DNA from: Xanthomonas sp. Leaf148
Lineage (GTDB): Bacteria; Pseudomonadota; Gammaproteobacteria; Xanthomonadales; Xanthomonadaceae
DNA length: 64,000 nucleotides
Direction of reading: 5' to 3'
NCBI RefSeq assembly: GCF_001423585.1
Contig: NZ_LMOP01000008.1
Span: forward strand, 856,982-920,981
In this document: positions 56,230-64,000 of the stretch, piece after piece
How the letters are laid out: each line of letters begins with the position of its first letter
How positions within the stretch are numbered: position 1 is the stretch's first letter
The notes under the pieces: generated by a model
Seen by the model: the letters and a program-made list of their open reading frames with translations, nothing else
Told to the model about the DNA's origin: nothing
Database searches by the model: none
Program-made: the position numbers and the translations under genes

Positions 56230-59118
56230 ATGAACCTTCGCACCTCCGCAGTGCGGCTGGGCCTGTTGCCCGCCGGTATTGCGATCGCGTTGACGCCGGC
56301 TTTTGCCGCCAACGCACAAGAGCAGTCCGCCCCGTCGACCACGACGCTGGACCGCATCGAAATCACCGGCTCGCGCATCCGCTCGGTCGACGTCGAAACC
56401 GCACAGCCGGTCTTCACCGTCTCCCAGCAGGACATTCAGAAGTCCGGCCTGGTGAGCGTTGGTGACATCCTCCAGAACCTGTCGATTGCCGGTACGCAGA
56501 CTTACAGCAAGGCTGCTGTGCTGACCTCGGATCCGGAACAGGGCGGCCAGTACGTCAACCTCTACAACCTGGGTGAGAACCGTACCCTGGTGTTGGTGAA
56601 CGGCAAGCGTTGGACCAGCAGCCTGAACGGCCTGACCGACATGTCCACCATCCCGAGCTCGCTGATCGAGCGCATCGAAGTCCTGAAGGACGGCGCCTCG
56701 GCGATCTACGGCTCCGACGCTGTTGCAGGTGTGGTCAACATCATCCTGCGTCAGAACTACGACGGTGCAGAAGCCTCGGCGTACTTCGGCCAGAACGGTC
56801 GTGGCGACGGTTCCAAGGAGCAGTACTCCTTCACCGCCGGCACCACCACCGACCGCGCCTCGCTGGTGTTCGGCGTCAACTACACCAACGAAGACCCGGT
56901 GTGGGCCAAGGACCGCGCGCTGACCCGTTACTCGGCCGGCCCGAACCACATCGAAGATGGTCTGAGTGCAACCGGCCCGTGGGGTCGCTTCACCTCCAAC
57001 GACCAGACCTACATCCTCAACCACACCGGTTCGTTCGACGGCCGTGGCGTGGGCGCGGATTCGCGCAACATCGCCAACTACCACAACGACATCACCACCG
57101 ACGACTATTTCAATTCCGTCGACCAGATGATGTTGCAGCAGTCCAGCCGCAACAAGTCGATCTTCACGACCGGCAGCTACAACCTGACCGACAGCGTGAC
57201 CTTCAAGTCGACCGCGATGTACTCCGAGCGCGACTCGAACCGTCAGATCGCCGGCTACCCGCTGCAAGCTTCTTCGCAGCCGCAGTTCCCGGTGGCGATC
57301 AGTGGCAGCAGCTACTACAACCCGGTTGGCCAGGACATCAACAGCTGGTTCCGCCGTACGGTTGAGTTGCCGCGTACCACCGAAAGCAACGTCAAGACCC
57401 TGCACTTCGATGCAGCGCTGGAAGGCGTGTTCGACGTCGGCAGCCACGGCTGGAACTGGGACGTTGGCTTCAACTACAACAAGTACGATGTGACGCAGGT
57501 TTCGCGCGGCAACATCAACTTGCTGGCGCTGCAGAAGGCACTGGGCCCGTCGTTCCTCAATGCACAGGGTCAAGTGCAGTGCGGTACCGCAGCGGCTCCG
57601 ATCGCGCTAGGTACCAGCAATGCGCTGGGCCAGTGCACCCCGTTCAACATCCTGGGTGGCCCGTCGGCCTCCACGCCGAACGCGTTGCAGTACATCAATG
57701 CGCTGGGTCAGGCCACGCAGCAGAGCCTGAGCAAGCAGTGGACCGCCAACGTCACCGGTGGTCTGTTCGATCTGCCGGCCGGTGAGCTGGGCTTCGCCGC
57801 AGGCGTCGAGCACCGCGAAATCAGCGGTTACGACTATCCGGATCAGCTGTCCAGCGCCGGTTACACCACCGACCTGGCGGCACAGGCCACCGAAGGTCGC
57901 TACCAGACCAACGAAGCCTACCTGGAGCTGTTGATTCCGGTGCTGAAGGATCTGCCGGGCGCCAAGGAACTGTCGTTCGACGTGGCCGCGCGCTACAGCA
58001 ACTACAGCCGCTTTGGCGACACCACCAACAGCAAGTTCAGCTTCACCTGGAAGCCGATCGACGACCTGCTGGTGCGCGGTACCTACGGCACCGGTTTCCG
58101 TGCGCCGACCCTGTCGGACACCTTCGGTGGCGGCTCGCAGACGTTCGATACCTTCACCGATCCGTGCGACGCCACCTTCGGCTCGCTGGGCAACGCGGGC
58201 GTGGCAGCACGTTGCGCTGGCGAAGGCTTGCCGGCTGGTTTCCGTCAGACCGATACCGCGGGCAACGCGGTCACGCGTCGCGACGTGCAGGGCAACGCAC
58301 CGTTCAACTCTGGCGTGGGCAATGCCGAACTCGAACCCGAGTACAGCATCACCCGCACCGTGGGCATGGTCTACAGCCCGCATTGGGTGCAGGGCCTGGA
58401 CTTCTCGTTGGACTGGTACCGCATTTCGATCTCCAACATCATCACCGCGTTGACGGCCAATGATGTGTTGAACAACTGCTACCTCAACAATCTGGCCAGC
58501 TACTGCGCCGACTACGGTCGCGACGCGGTCACCGGCCAGGTCACCACGCTGAGCCGCGGCAACGTCAACCTGGGCCGTCTGGAAACCGAAGGCTACAACT
58601 TCGGTGTGCGTTACCGCATGCCGGAAACCGCGTACGGCAAGTTCGCTGTCAACCTGGACACCAACTACCTGGCGACCTACAAGTCGCAGGCAGAAGCCGG
58701 TGCCGAGTGGGCAAACTCCGCCGGCTACTGGAACTTCCCGCGCGTGCGTGCCACCTTGGGTCTGGACTGGTCGCTGGGCGCGTTGTCGGCCAACTGGAAC
58801 CTGCGTTACTACGGCGGCTTCCGCGATTACTGCTGGGATGCAGCGGCAGGCATCGAGTGCAACAACCCGAACTACCAGACCCCGAATCCGGGCTGGGGCG
58901 GCGGTACCGGTTCCAACAAGAAGGGCTCGATCTCCTATCAGGACGTCTCTGTCACCTGGCAGGCTCCGTGGGATGGCAGCGTGACCGTTGGTGCCCGCAA
59001 CATCTGGAACAAGCAGCCGCCGGTGACCTACTCGATCACCAACAGCAGCACTGCGGCGATCGATCCGATGCTGGATTACGACCGCTTCCTGTTCGTGCAG
59101 TACAACCAGCGCTTCTGA
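56230..59118 (+). CDS. Large TonB-dependent receptor
   Basis: A 962-residue outer-membrane receptor. The signal peptide (MNLRTSAVRLGLLPAGIAIA to about residue 29) is followed by a TonB-box-like TLDRIEITGSRIRS. The plug shows KSGLVSVGDILQNLSIAG, VLVNGKRWTSS, IPSSLIERIEVLKDGASAIY and GSDAVAGVVNIILR. The barrel ends in LFVQYNQRF. The ITGSRI opening with internal cysteines places it in the long Xanthomonadaceae class often linked to carbohydrate or peptide uptake; the ligand is unknown. GGAGAG precedes ATG 56230. It follows an AraC gene and ends in a strong terminator. Confidence 0.95.
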   Translation: MNLRTSAVRLGLLPAGIAIALTPAFAANAQEQSAPSTTTLDRIEITGSRIRSVDVETAQPVFTVSQQDIQKSGLVSVGDILQNLSIAGTQTYSKAAVLTSDPEQGGQYVNLYNLGENRTLVLVNGKRWTSSLNGLTDMSTIPSSLIERIEVLKDGASAIYGSDAVAGVVNIILRQNYDGAEASAYFGQNGRGDGSKEQYSFTAGTTTDRASLVFGVNYTNEDPVWAKDRALTRYSAGPNHIEDGLSATGPWGRFTSNDQTYILNHTGSFDGRGVGADSRNIANYHNDITTDDYFNSVDQMMLQQSSRNKSIFTTGSYNLTDSVTFKSTAMYSERDSNRQIAGYPLQASSQPQFPVAISGSSYYNPVGQDINSWFRRTVELPRTTESNVKTLHFDAALEGVFDVGSHGWNWDVGFNYNKYDVTQVSRGNINLLALQKALGPSFLNAQGQVQCGTAAAPIALGTSNALGQCTPFNILGGPSASTPNALQYINALGQATQQSLSKQWTANVTGGLFDLPAGELGFAAGVEHREISGYDYPDQLSSAGYTTDLAAQATEGRYQTNEAYLELLIPVLKDLPGAKELSFDVAARYSNYSRFGDTTNSKFSFTWKPIDDLLVRGTYGTGFRAPTLSDTFGGGSQTFDTFTDPCDATFGSLGNAGVAARCAGEGLPAGFRQTDTAGNAVTRRDVQGNAPFNSGVGNAELEPEYSITRTVGMVYSPHWVQGLDFSLDWYRISISNIITALTANDVLNNCYLNNLASYCADYGRDAVTGQVTTLSRGNVNLGRLETEGYNFGVRYRMPETAYGKFAVNLDTNYLATYKSQAEAGAEWANSAGYWNFPRVRATLGLDWSLGALSANWNLRYYGGFRDYCWDAAAGIECNNPNYQTPNPGWGGGTGSNKKGSISYQDVSVTWQAPWDGSVTVGARNIWNKQPPVTYSITNSSTAAIDPMLDYDRFLFVQYNQRF

Positions 59119-59140
59119 TCATCGAAGCGTCGTAACGAAA

Positions 59141-59167
59141 AGCGGGCCGAAAGGCCCGCTTTTTTTA
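59141..59167 (+). terminator. Terminator of the TonB-dependent receptor
   Basis: AGCGGGCC, loop GAAA, GGCCCGCT, then seven T bases: a classic intrinsic terminator 22 bp past the receptor stop. Confidence 0.95.
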
Positions 59168-59352
59168 TGTCCGTCATTCCTGGTGCCGGGATGCGACGAA
59201 CGCAGCGCTCCTGACGTTGTGTCGTGCGCCAGCGCTGCGTAGAAACCTGCATAGCCATCTGGAAGGGCGCATCCCGGTGTCCAGGGCAACCATGCGAAAG
59301 CTGCACGCTGCAAAGGGCTGCTGCACCCCTCCGCGCTATCTGCAACGCCAAA

Positions 59353-59378
59353 GAAAAAGGCGCGAATCTCTCGCGCCT
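59353..59378 (-). terminator. Terminator of the HDOD gene
   Basis: GGCGCGA (59359-59365) pairs with TCGCGCC (59371-59377); on the minus strand TTTTTCTTT follows. It lies about 40 bp past the HDOD gene stop. The stretch 59168-59352 before it shows an inverted CGGGATGCG/CGCATCCCG pair but no gene. Confidence 0.9.
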
Positions 59379-59415
59379 CCATCGTTTCACTATTCGCACC
59401 AAGTGGTGCGGTCAC

Positions 59416-60531
59416 TCACGCCTCGGCAAGCCCCAGCAACGTCTCGGCCTGCTCGCGCCAGGTCGGCAGTCGGGAAATGACGCCGACCTTGGACAGATAC
59501 TCTTCGTCCACCGTCTCGCCGCTGGCCAGTGCCGTGGCGACATGCACCGCACCGGTCACCCAGAAGCTGCGCAGGCTGGAGCGCTGCGGATGGCGGTGGA
59601 ACGCCACTGCTTCGATGATCGGCATCGGCAGGCCCCACAGGCCAAGCAGATACGCGCCGGCTTCGGTATGGCCCAGGCGCTCGTCGCCGCCTTCCAGTGG
59701 CGGTTCGCGCTCATCGCGCACGCCCGGCAACAGCAGGCCGATGTCGGCCAGCAAGGCGGCGGTGGAGCCGAGTTCGGCGCTGGTGGGTGGCAACACTTTC
59801 GCCGCCAGTCGCGAAGAGAGCAGGGCACGGCGCTGCATCGCGCTACGCTCGGCCGGGGTCAGCGTCTGCACCGAGAACACTTCGCTGGCCAGCACCAGGT
59901 CGCGCAGCGTCGCCACGCCCAGGCGGGTGACCGCCGTGCGCAGGTCGGTGATGCTGCGTCCGCCGGAAAAGAACGCCGAATTGCACAGCTGCAGCACCTT
60001 GGCCGCAATCGCCGGGTCGCCGGCGATGAGCTTGGCGATGTCGGCCGCATCGGCGCCATCGTCTTCTTCCAGCGCATGCATCAGGCTCAGATACAGGTGC
60101 GGCGGCGAGGGCAGTTTTTCGATACGTCCGATCGCCGCGCGCAAGCGCGGATTGCTGAGCAGGTCGCGCAGTTCTTCCAGGCTGGTGACGGCTTCGAGCA
60201 GGACTTCCGGCGCCAGCGGCATCGGCAGGAAACGATGTGCCACGCCGATGATGCGGGCCGGCGGCGTCCGCTGGCCGTCCTGGGCATCGATCAGCGCGAT
60301 GCGGATGGTGTCCGGGCGCAGCGTACGGATCTGCCCCAGCAACGTGGCAGCAGTCAGGTCCGGCAACACCGGGGCAACGATGACGGCATCGAATGGCGAC
60401 AACGCGGCAGCTTCGATCGCCGAATTTCCATCGGCCACCTGCTGCGCCTGCCACTGGTCGCCGAGATCGGCGACGTAGTCGACCAGGTCGGACGGAAGAC
60501 TGGCTTCGTCCCCAACAAACAGAATACGCAA
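59416..60531 (-). CDS. HDOD protein with degenerate receiver domain
   Basis: A 371-residue cytoplasmic protein. TTG 60531 is chosen because GGGGAAG lies five bases before it and the product then begins LRILFVGDEASLPSDL, the usual start of a receiver domain; the frame is open to 60651. In this receiver (1-115) the phosphoacceptor site reads FDAVIVAPVLPD, with alanine where aspartate should be, and the lysine site reads RFLPMPLAP, so it should not be phosphorylated normally. The HDOD domain (about 130-330) shows KLIAGDPAIAAKVLQLCNSA and AVTRLGVATLRDLVLASEVF. HDOD proteins link signals to c-di-GMP or motility control; this one may act by protein contact. Confidence 0.88.
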   Translation of the reverse strand: MRILFVGDEASLPSDLVDYVADLGDQWQAQQVADGNSAIEAAALSPFDAVIVAPVLPDLTAATLLGQIRTLRPDTIRIALIDAQDGQRTPPARIIGVAHRFLPMPLAPEVLLEAVTSLEELRDLLSNPRLRAAIGRIEKLPSPPHLYLSLMHALEEDDGADAADIAKLIAGDPAIAAKVLQLCNSAFFSGGRSITDLRTAVTRLGVATLRDLVLASEVFSVQTLTPAERSAMQRRALLSSRLAAKVLPPTSAELGSTAALLADIGLLLPGVRDEREPPLEGGDERLGHTEAGAYLLGLWGLPMPIIEAVAFHRHPQRSSLRSFWVTGAVHVATALASGETVDEEYLSKVGVISRLPTWREQAETLLGLAEA

Positions 60532-60678
60532 GACACTTCCCCAGAAGTCACCGACGGTAGACGCCGGCCAAACGCAACTCGGCAATGTACCCAATCTACC
60601 GGCGGCGGTCACCGGGATCACGGCAAAAGCGTGATCCCGGTCGCTCCGCAAGTGCGGAGCAGTGTTACGGCCAACGGC

Positions 60679-61215
60679 TCAGGGCGCGTCGGAATTATAG
60701 CGTTCCACCGATTCGACCAGGATGCGCTTGGCCTCGGCCGCGCCGCCCCAGCCGTCGAGCTTGACCCACTTGCCCTTCTCCAGATCCTTGTAATGCTCGA
60801 AGAAGTGACCGATGCGCTCCATCCAGTGGCTGGACACCTGGTTGATATCTTCGATATGCGCGTAGCCGGAGAAGATCTTCTCGATCGGCACCGCCAGGAT
60901 CTTTTCGTCGCTGCCGGCCTCGTCGCTCATGCGCAGCACGCCGACTGGACGGCAGCGCACCACCGACCCCGGGACCAGCGGCAGCGGCAGGACCACCAGC
61001 ACGTCGGCCGGATCGCCGTCGCCGCACAGGGTGTTGGGCACATAGCCGTAGTTGCAGGGGTAACGCATCGGGGTCGACAGGATGCGGTCGACAAAGATCG
61101 CGCCGCTGGCCTTGTCCACTTCGTACTTGACCGGCTCCGAATCCTTGGGGATTTCGATGACGACGTTGATTTCTTCCGGCAGATTCTTGCCAGAGGTGAC
61201 CAGTTCAAGGCCCAT
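60679..61215 (-). CDS. ppa: Soluble inorganic pyrophosphatase, family I
   Basis: A 178-residue cytoplasmic enzyme that hydrolyses the pyrophosphate released by biosynthesis. Marks are [39 protein letters not shown] with the metal-binding aspartates of DGDPADVLV, and SDEKILAVP. Length is typical for the family. It runs in the same direction as the HDOD gene. A membrane-bound pyrophosphatase gene (hppA) lies 0.9 kb away. Confidence 0.97.
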   Translation of the reverse strand: MGLELVTSGKNLPEEINVVIEIPKDSEPVKYEVDKASGAIFVDRILSTPMRYPCNYGYVPNTLCGDGDPADVLVVLPLPLVPGSVVRCRPVGVLRMSDEAGSDEKILAVPIEKIFSGYAHIEDINQVSSHWMERIGHFFEHYKDLEKGKWVKLDGWGGAAEAKRILVESVERYNSDAP

Positions 61216-61412
61216 GCGGGTAGCTCCGAAGCGTCAGCAGTGTGTGGAGCGCGATTCTACGCGTTCGGCTGTTGCGCTGCAGCGACACTGAATGGGCAAT
61301 CTTCTGAGGGTCCGATGCGGCATAGCCTGCATTCATCACGGGTGGCTCGCTGATCGCTGCTTCTCTGGGCACCGGGCACGCTGCAGGCTCATCCACTGCT
61401 CGGGGAAACGCC

Positions 61413-61895
61413 ATGTTCAGGCTCGCACGCTTGCTCGTCGTACTGCTGCTGTCCCTCGCGGCCCAGGTGGCCGCTGCGGCAACGCCACTACCCACTTACG
61501 TGGACGCGGTGGACTGGCCGGCCAATGGAGAGGGCTGGGAGGCCTTCGTCGATCTGGAGCAGCGCTTGGACCGTGATTTCGACAATATCTGCGGCGACAC
61601 CTTCTGCGGAGGCGAATTCAGCGACTACCAGCCGCTGCGCTTTCGTTGCTCGGTCCACCGCGTCACCGGCGTGGTGCGCAGTTGCATCTGGACCTTCGGT
61701 GCGAGCGAGATCAGCGTCGATCCGCGTAGCGGCTATCTCCGCTCCGACAGCCGGGTCTGGCGCTGCACGGCGCCCCTGAAAGCCGGCACGCGCCTGGACG
61801 AGATGTACCGTGTGCTTGCGGTAACCAACCCCTTGTTCGAGCCGCTGCCGGGCGGCGCGCCGCCGATCTACGACGGCCTGATTGGCTGTCTTTGA
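61413..61895 (+). CDS. Secreted six-cysteine hypothetical protein
   Basis: A 160-residue protein with a clear signal peptide (MFRLARLLVVLLLSLAAQVA, cleavage near AAA-TPLP). The mature part has six cysteines (60, 65, 79, 91, 118, 159), four in a tight block with DNICGDTFCGGEFSDYQP, RFRCSVHRVTGVVRSCIW, so disulfides are likely in the periplasm or outside. I know of similar short exported proteins in related bacteria but can give no function. GGGGAAA precedes ATG 61413. It stands alone between ppa and hppA. Confidence 0.82.
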   Translation: MFRLARLLVVLLLSLAAQVAAAATPLPTYVDAVDWPANGEGWEAFVDLEQRLDRDFDNICGDTFCGGEFSDYQPLRFRCSVHRVTGVVRSCIWTFGASEISVDPRSGYLRSDSRVWRCTAPLKAGTRLDEMYRVLAVTNPLFEPLPGGAPPIYDGLIGCL

Positions 61896-62059
61896 GATTG
61901 GCTGTCTTTGAGAGATGGCAAAGGCGGGTGTCGTTGCTGCCACGTTATGACGGCGCACGTTCGCAGTGCCGCAGGGACGCCAAACGACCGCCAATACGTT
62001 CGCTGCGAAGACAGTGACGTCAGTATTGTCCGACGCGATAGCCAGCTTTCCCGCGCAAT

Positions 62060-62085
62060 GACCTGCGGCCCTATGGCCGCAGGTC
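62060..62085 (-). terminator. Stem-loop after hppA
   Basis: GACCTGCGGCC (62060-62070) is the perfect inverse of GGCCGCAGGTC (62075-62085) with a four-base loop. It lies 24 bp after the hppA stop on the minus strand. There is no T-tract, so it may stabilise the mRNA end more than terminate. Confidence 0.65.
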
Positions 62086-62109
62086 CGAGATCCCTGCGGG
62101 CATGCCGTG

Positions 62110-64000
62110 CTACAACAGCGGCACCAGCAGCAGCGCCACGATGTTGATGATCTTGATCAACGGATTGATTGCCGGCCCTGCGGTGTCCTTGTACGGGTCG
62201 CCGACGGTGTCGCCGGTGATCGCCGCCTTGTGCGCTTCGCTGCCCTTGCCGCCGAAATGGCCGTCTTCGATGTACTTCTTGGCGTTGTCCCAGGCTCCGC
62301 CGCCGGTGGTCATCGAAATGGCCAGGAACAGCCCGGTCACGATGGTGCCGATCAACAATCCACCCAGTGCCCGTGGCCCCAGCAACAGCCCGACCACGAT
62401 CGGGACCACCACCGGCAACAGCGAGGGCACGATCATTTCGCGGATCGCCGAGCGGGTCAGCATGTCCACCGCGCGGTCGTATTGCGGCTTGGCGGTGCCG
62501 GCCATGATGCCGGGGATCTCGCGGAACTGACGTCGCACTTCTTCGACCACTGCGCCCGCCGCGCGGCCCACCGCTTCCATTGCCATTGCGCCGAATAGAT
62601 AGGGGATCAATCCGCCGATCAATAGACCGATGATCACGGTGTGGTCCGACAGATCGAAGGCGAAGACTTCAGTGGGATTGGCCGCCTGCAGGTTGTGGGT
62701 GTAGTCGGCAAACAGCACCAGCGCCGCTAGAGCGGCCGAGCCGATCGCGTAGCCTTTGGTGACCGCCTTGGTGGTGTTGCCGACGGCATCCAATGGGTCG
62801 GTGATCGCGCGCACTTCCGGTGGCAGTTCGGCCATTTCTGCGATGCCACCGGCGTTGTCGGTGATGGGGCCATACGCATCCAGCGCCACGATCATGCCGG
62901 CCATCGACAGCATCGCCGTGGCAGCGATCGCAATGCCATACAAGCCGCCAAAGTGAAACGCACCCCAGATCGCTGCGCACACCGCGATCACCGGCAGCGC
63001 GGTGGATTTCATCGAGATACCGAGGCCGGCGATGATGTTGGTGCCGTGTCCGGTGGTGCTGGCAGAGGCGACATGCTGCACCGGTGCGTATTGGGTGCCG
63101 GTGTAGTACTCGGTAATCCACACGATCAAGCCGGTGAGCACCAGGCCGATCAATGCGCAGGCATAGAGCGAGGTCGCGCCATGGCTGTTGTCGCGCATCA
63201 GTGTCTGGGTGATCGGCCAATAGGCCAGCGCAGCCAGCACGCCGGAGATGATCACGCCTTTGTAGAGCGCCCCCATGATCGAGCCGCCTGCTTTGACCTT
63301 GACGAAGGCCGCGCCCACGATCGATGCGATGATCGAGACACCGCCCAATACCAGTGGATACAGCACCGCATGCGGCCCGGTTTCGGCCAGGGTCAGGCTG
63401 CCGAGCAGCATGGTGGCGATCACGGTGACGGCGTAGGTCTCGAACAGATCCGCTGCCATGCCCGCGCAGTCGCCCACGTTATCGCCGACGTTGTCGGCAA
63501 TCACCGCAGGATTACGCGGGTCGTCTTCGGGGATGCCGGCCTCGACCTTGCCAACCAGATCCGCCCCCACGTCCGCCCCCTTGGTGAAAATACCGCCACC
63601 CAGACGCGCGAAGATCGAGATCAACGATGAGCCAAACGCCAGGCCGACCAAGGCATGCAGGTTCTGCTCCAGCGGCAACCCCATGGCCTGCAGCACGGCG
63701 TAATAACCGGCCACGCCCAACAAGCCCAGTCCCACCACCAACATGCCGGTGATGGCGCCGCCCCGGAATGCCACATCCATCGCACGGCCGATGCCATGCC
63801 GTGCGGCTTCGGCAGTGCGCACGTTGGCGCGCACCGACACATTCATGCCGATATAGCCGGCCAACCCCGACAGCACCGCGCCGAGCGCAAACCCGATCGC
63901 CGTGTACCAGCTCAGAAACAGCCCGACCAATACGAACAGCACGCCGCCGGCGATCGAAATCGTGAGGTACTGCCGATTGAGATAGGCGCGGGCGCCTTCC
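62110..64000 (-). CDS. hppA: Membrane-bound proton-pumping pyrophosphatase, 5' end outside window
   Basis: At least 629 residues of a 16-helix inner-membrane pump that couples pyrophosphate hydrolysis to ion export. The catalytic loop is present: [20 protein letters not shown], then [19 protein letters not shown]. The segment [16 protein letters not shown] has lysine at the position that marks the potassium-independent class, where the potassium-dependent class has alanine, so this should be a potassium-independent proton pump. The frame continues to the right edge ([13 protein letters not shown] upstream of GTG 63942), so the real start is outside the window. The usual length is about 675-700 residues. 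Confidence 0.95.
   Translation of the reverse strand, partial: EGARAYLNRQYLTISIAGGVLFVLVGLFLSWYTAIGFALGAVLSGLAGYIGMNVSVRANVRTAEAARHGIGRAMDVAFRGGAITGMLVVGLGLLGVAGYYAVLQAMGLPLEQNLHALVGLAFGSSLISIFARLGGGIFTKGADVGADLVGKVEAGIPEDDPRNPAVIADNVGDNVGDCAGMAADLFETYAVTVIATMLLGSLTLAETGPHAVLYPLVLGGVSIIASIVGAAFVKVKAGGSIMGALYKGVIISGVLAALAYWPITQTLMRDNSHGATSLYACALIGLVLTGLIVWITEYYTGTQYAPVQHVASASTTGHGTNIIAGLGISMKSTALPVIAVCAAIWGAFHFGGLYGIAIAATAMLSMAGMIVALDAYGPITDNAGGIAEMAELPPEVRAITDPLDAVGNTTKAVTKGYAIGSAALAALVLFADYTHNLQAANPTEVFAFDLSDHTVIIGLLIGGLIPYLFGAMAMEAVGRAAGAVVEEVRRQFREIPGIMAGTAKPQYDRAVDMLTRSAIREMIVPSLLPVVVPIVVGLLLGPRALGGLLIGTIVTGLFLAISMTTGGGAWDNAKKYIEDGHFGGKGSEAHKAAITGDTVGDPYKDTAGPAINPLIKIINIVALLLVPLL

Noticed and set aside
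56197..57573. A 458-residue minus-strand frame over the second TonB receptor
   Set aside because: Val/Gly/Arg-rich antisense shadow; the plus-strand receptor has full plug and barrel motifs.
63942..64000. Start of hppA at GTG 63942
   Set aside because: The upstream codons to the window edge still encode the family sequence, so the gene is cut by the window and does not start there.

Overview
The window is a high-GC gammaproteobacterial chromosome segment whose gene content and order fit Xanthomonas or a close Xanthomonadaceae relative. This genus call is inference from gene content; I could not run a search. Supporting signs are the ilvC-ilvG-ilvM-ilvA-leuA operon facing a leuC-leuD-leuB operon, tolC next to a pcm-like gene and waaA, a DctA/malic-enzyme/OprO-P cluster, two TonB-dependent receptors, a GH92 mannosidase, and dispersed intergenic palindromic repeats. 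It is mostly ordinary core chromosome. I see no prophage, transposase, integrase, CRISPR array, tRNA or rRNA.

Layout. 1-1399: end of a periplasmic solute-binding protein and a LuxR-type response regulator. 1636-3651 (minus): aldo/keto reductase and two small secreted or NTF2-like proteins. 3652-4908: gene-free repeat region with a 207-bp tandem duplication and nested palindromes. 4909-7029 (minus): TonB-dependent receptor behind a Fur-like box. 7442-15598: hybrid histidine kinase with a DctB-like sensor, OprO/P porin, DctA, and a malic enzyme; together these look like sensing, uptake and use of C4-dicarboxylates. 15599-16153: 38-bp tandem repeats. 16154-19495 (minus): secreted GH92 enzyme with a GTG start. 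20197-25231: lipopolysaccharide genes (glycosyltransferase, O-antigen ligase/polymerase, lauroyl transferase, Kdo transferase). 25403-25656: composite repeat. 25792-28633 (minus): tolC, pcm-like gene, TetR regulator. 28949-31993: large membrane diguanylate cyclase.

32385-44219 holds branched-chain amino acid synthesis: LysR regulator, divergent leuC-leuD-methyltransferase-leuB, then the convergent ilvC-ilvG-ilvM-ilvA-leuA operon. The ilv operon is preceded by a leader peptide with a Leu/Leu/Val/Leu/Val/Leu/Ile/Thr run, a downstream terminator hairpin, and a TTGACA promoter placed so that the leader mRNA may be leaderless. This is the clearest regulatory system in the window, an attenuator of a known class.

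44445-64000: gamma-glutamyltransferase, a soluble chemotaxis receptor with a C-terminal sensor-like domain, an S9 peptidase, a TPP riboswitch and thiC, an orphan minus-strand terminator that may end a small RNA, a membrane winged-helix/beta-propeller regulator followed by an AraC regulator and a large TonB-dependent receptor, a degenerate-receiver HDOD protein, soluble and membrane-bound pyrophosphatases (ppa, hppA; hppA runs off the right edge), and a secreted six-cysteine protein.

Nothing here is clearly a wholly undescribed system. The best candidates for new biology are the ~265-bp composite palindromic repeats at three loci, the putative minus-strand small RNA near 52.6 kb, and the C-terminal domain of the chemotaxis receptor.
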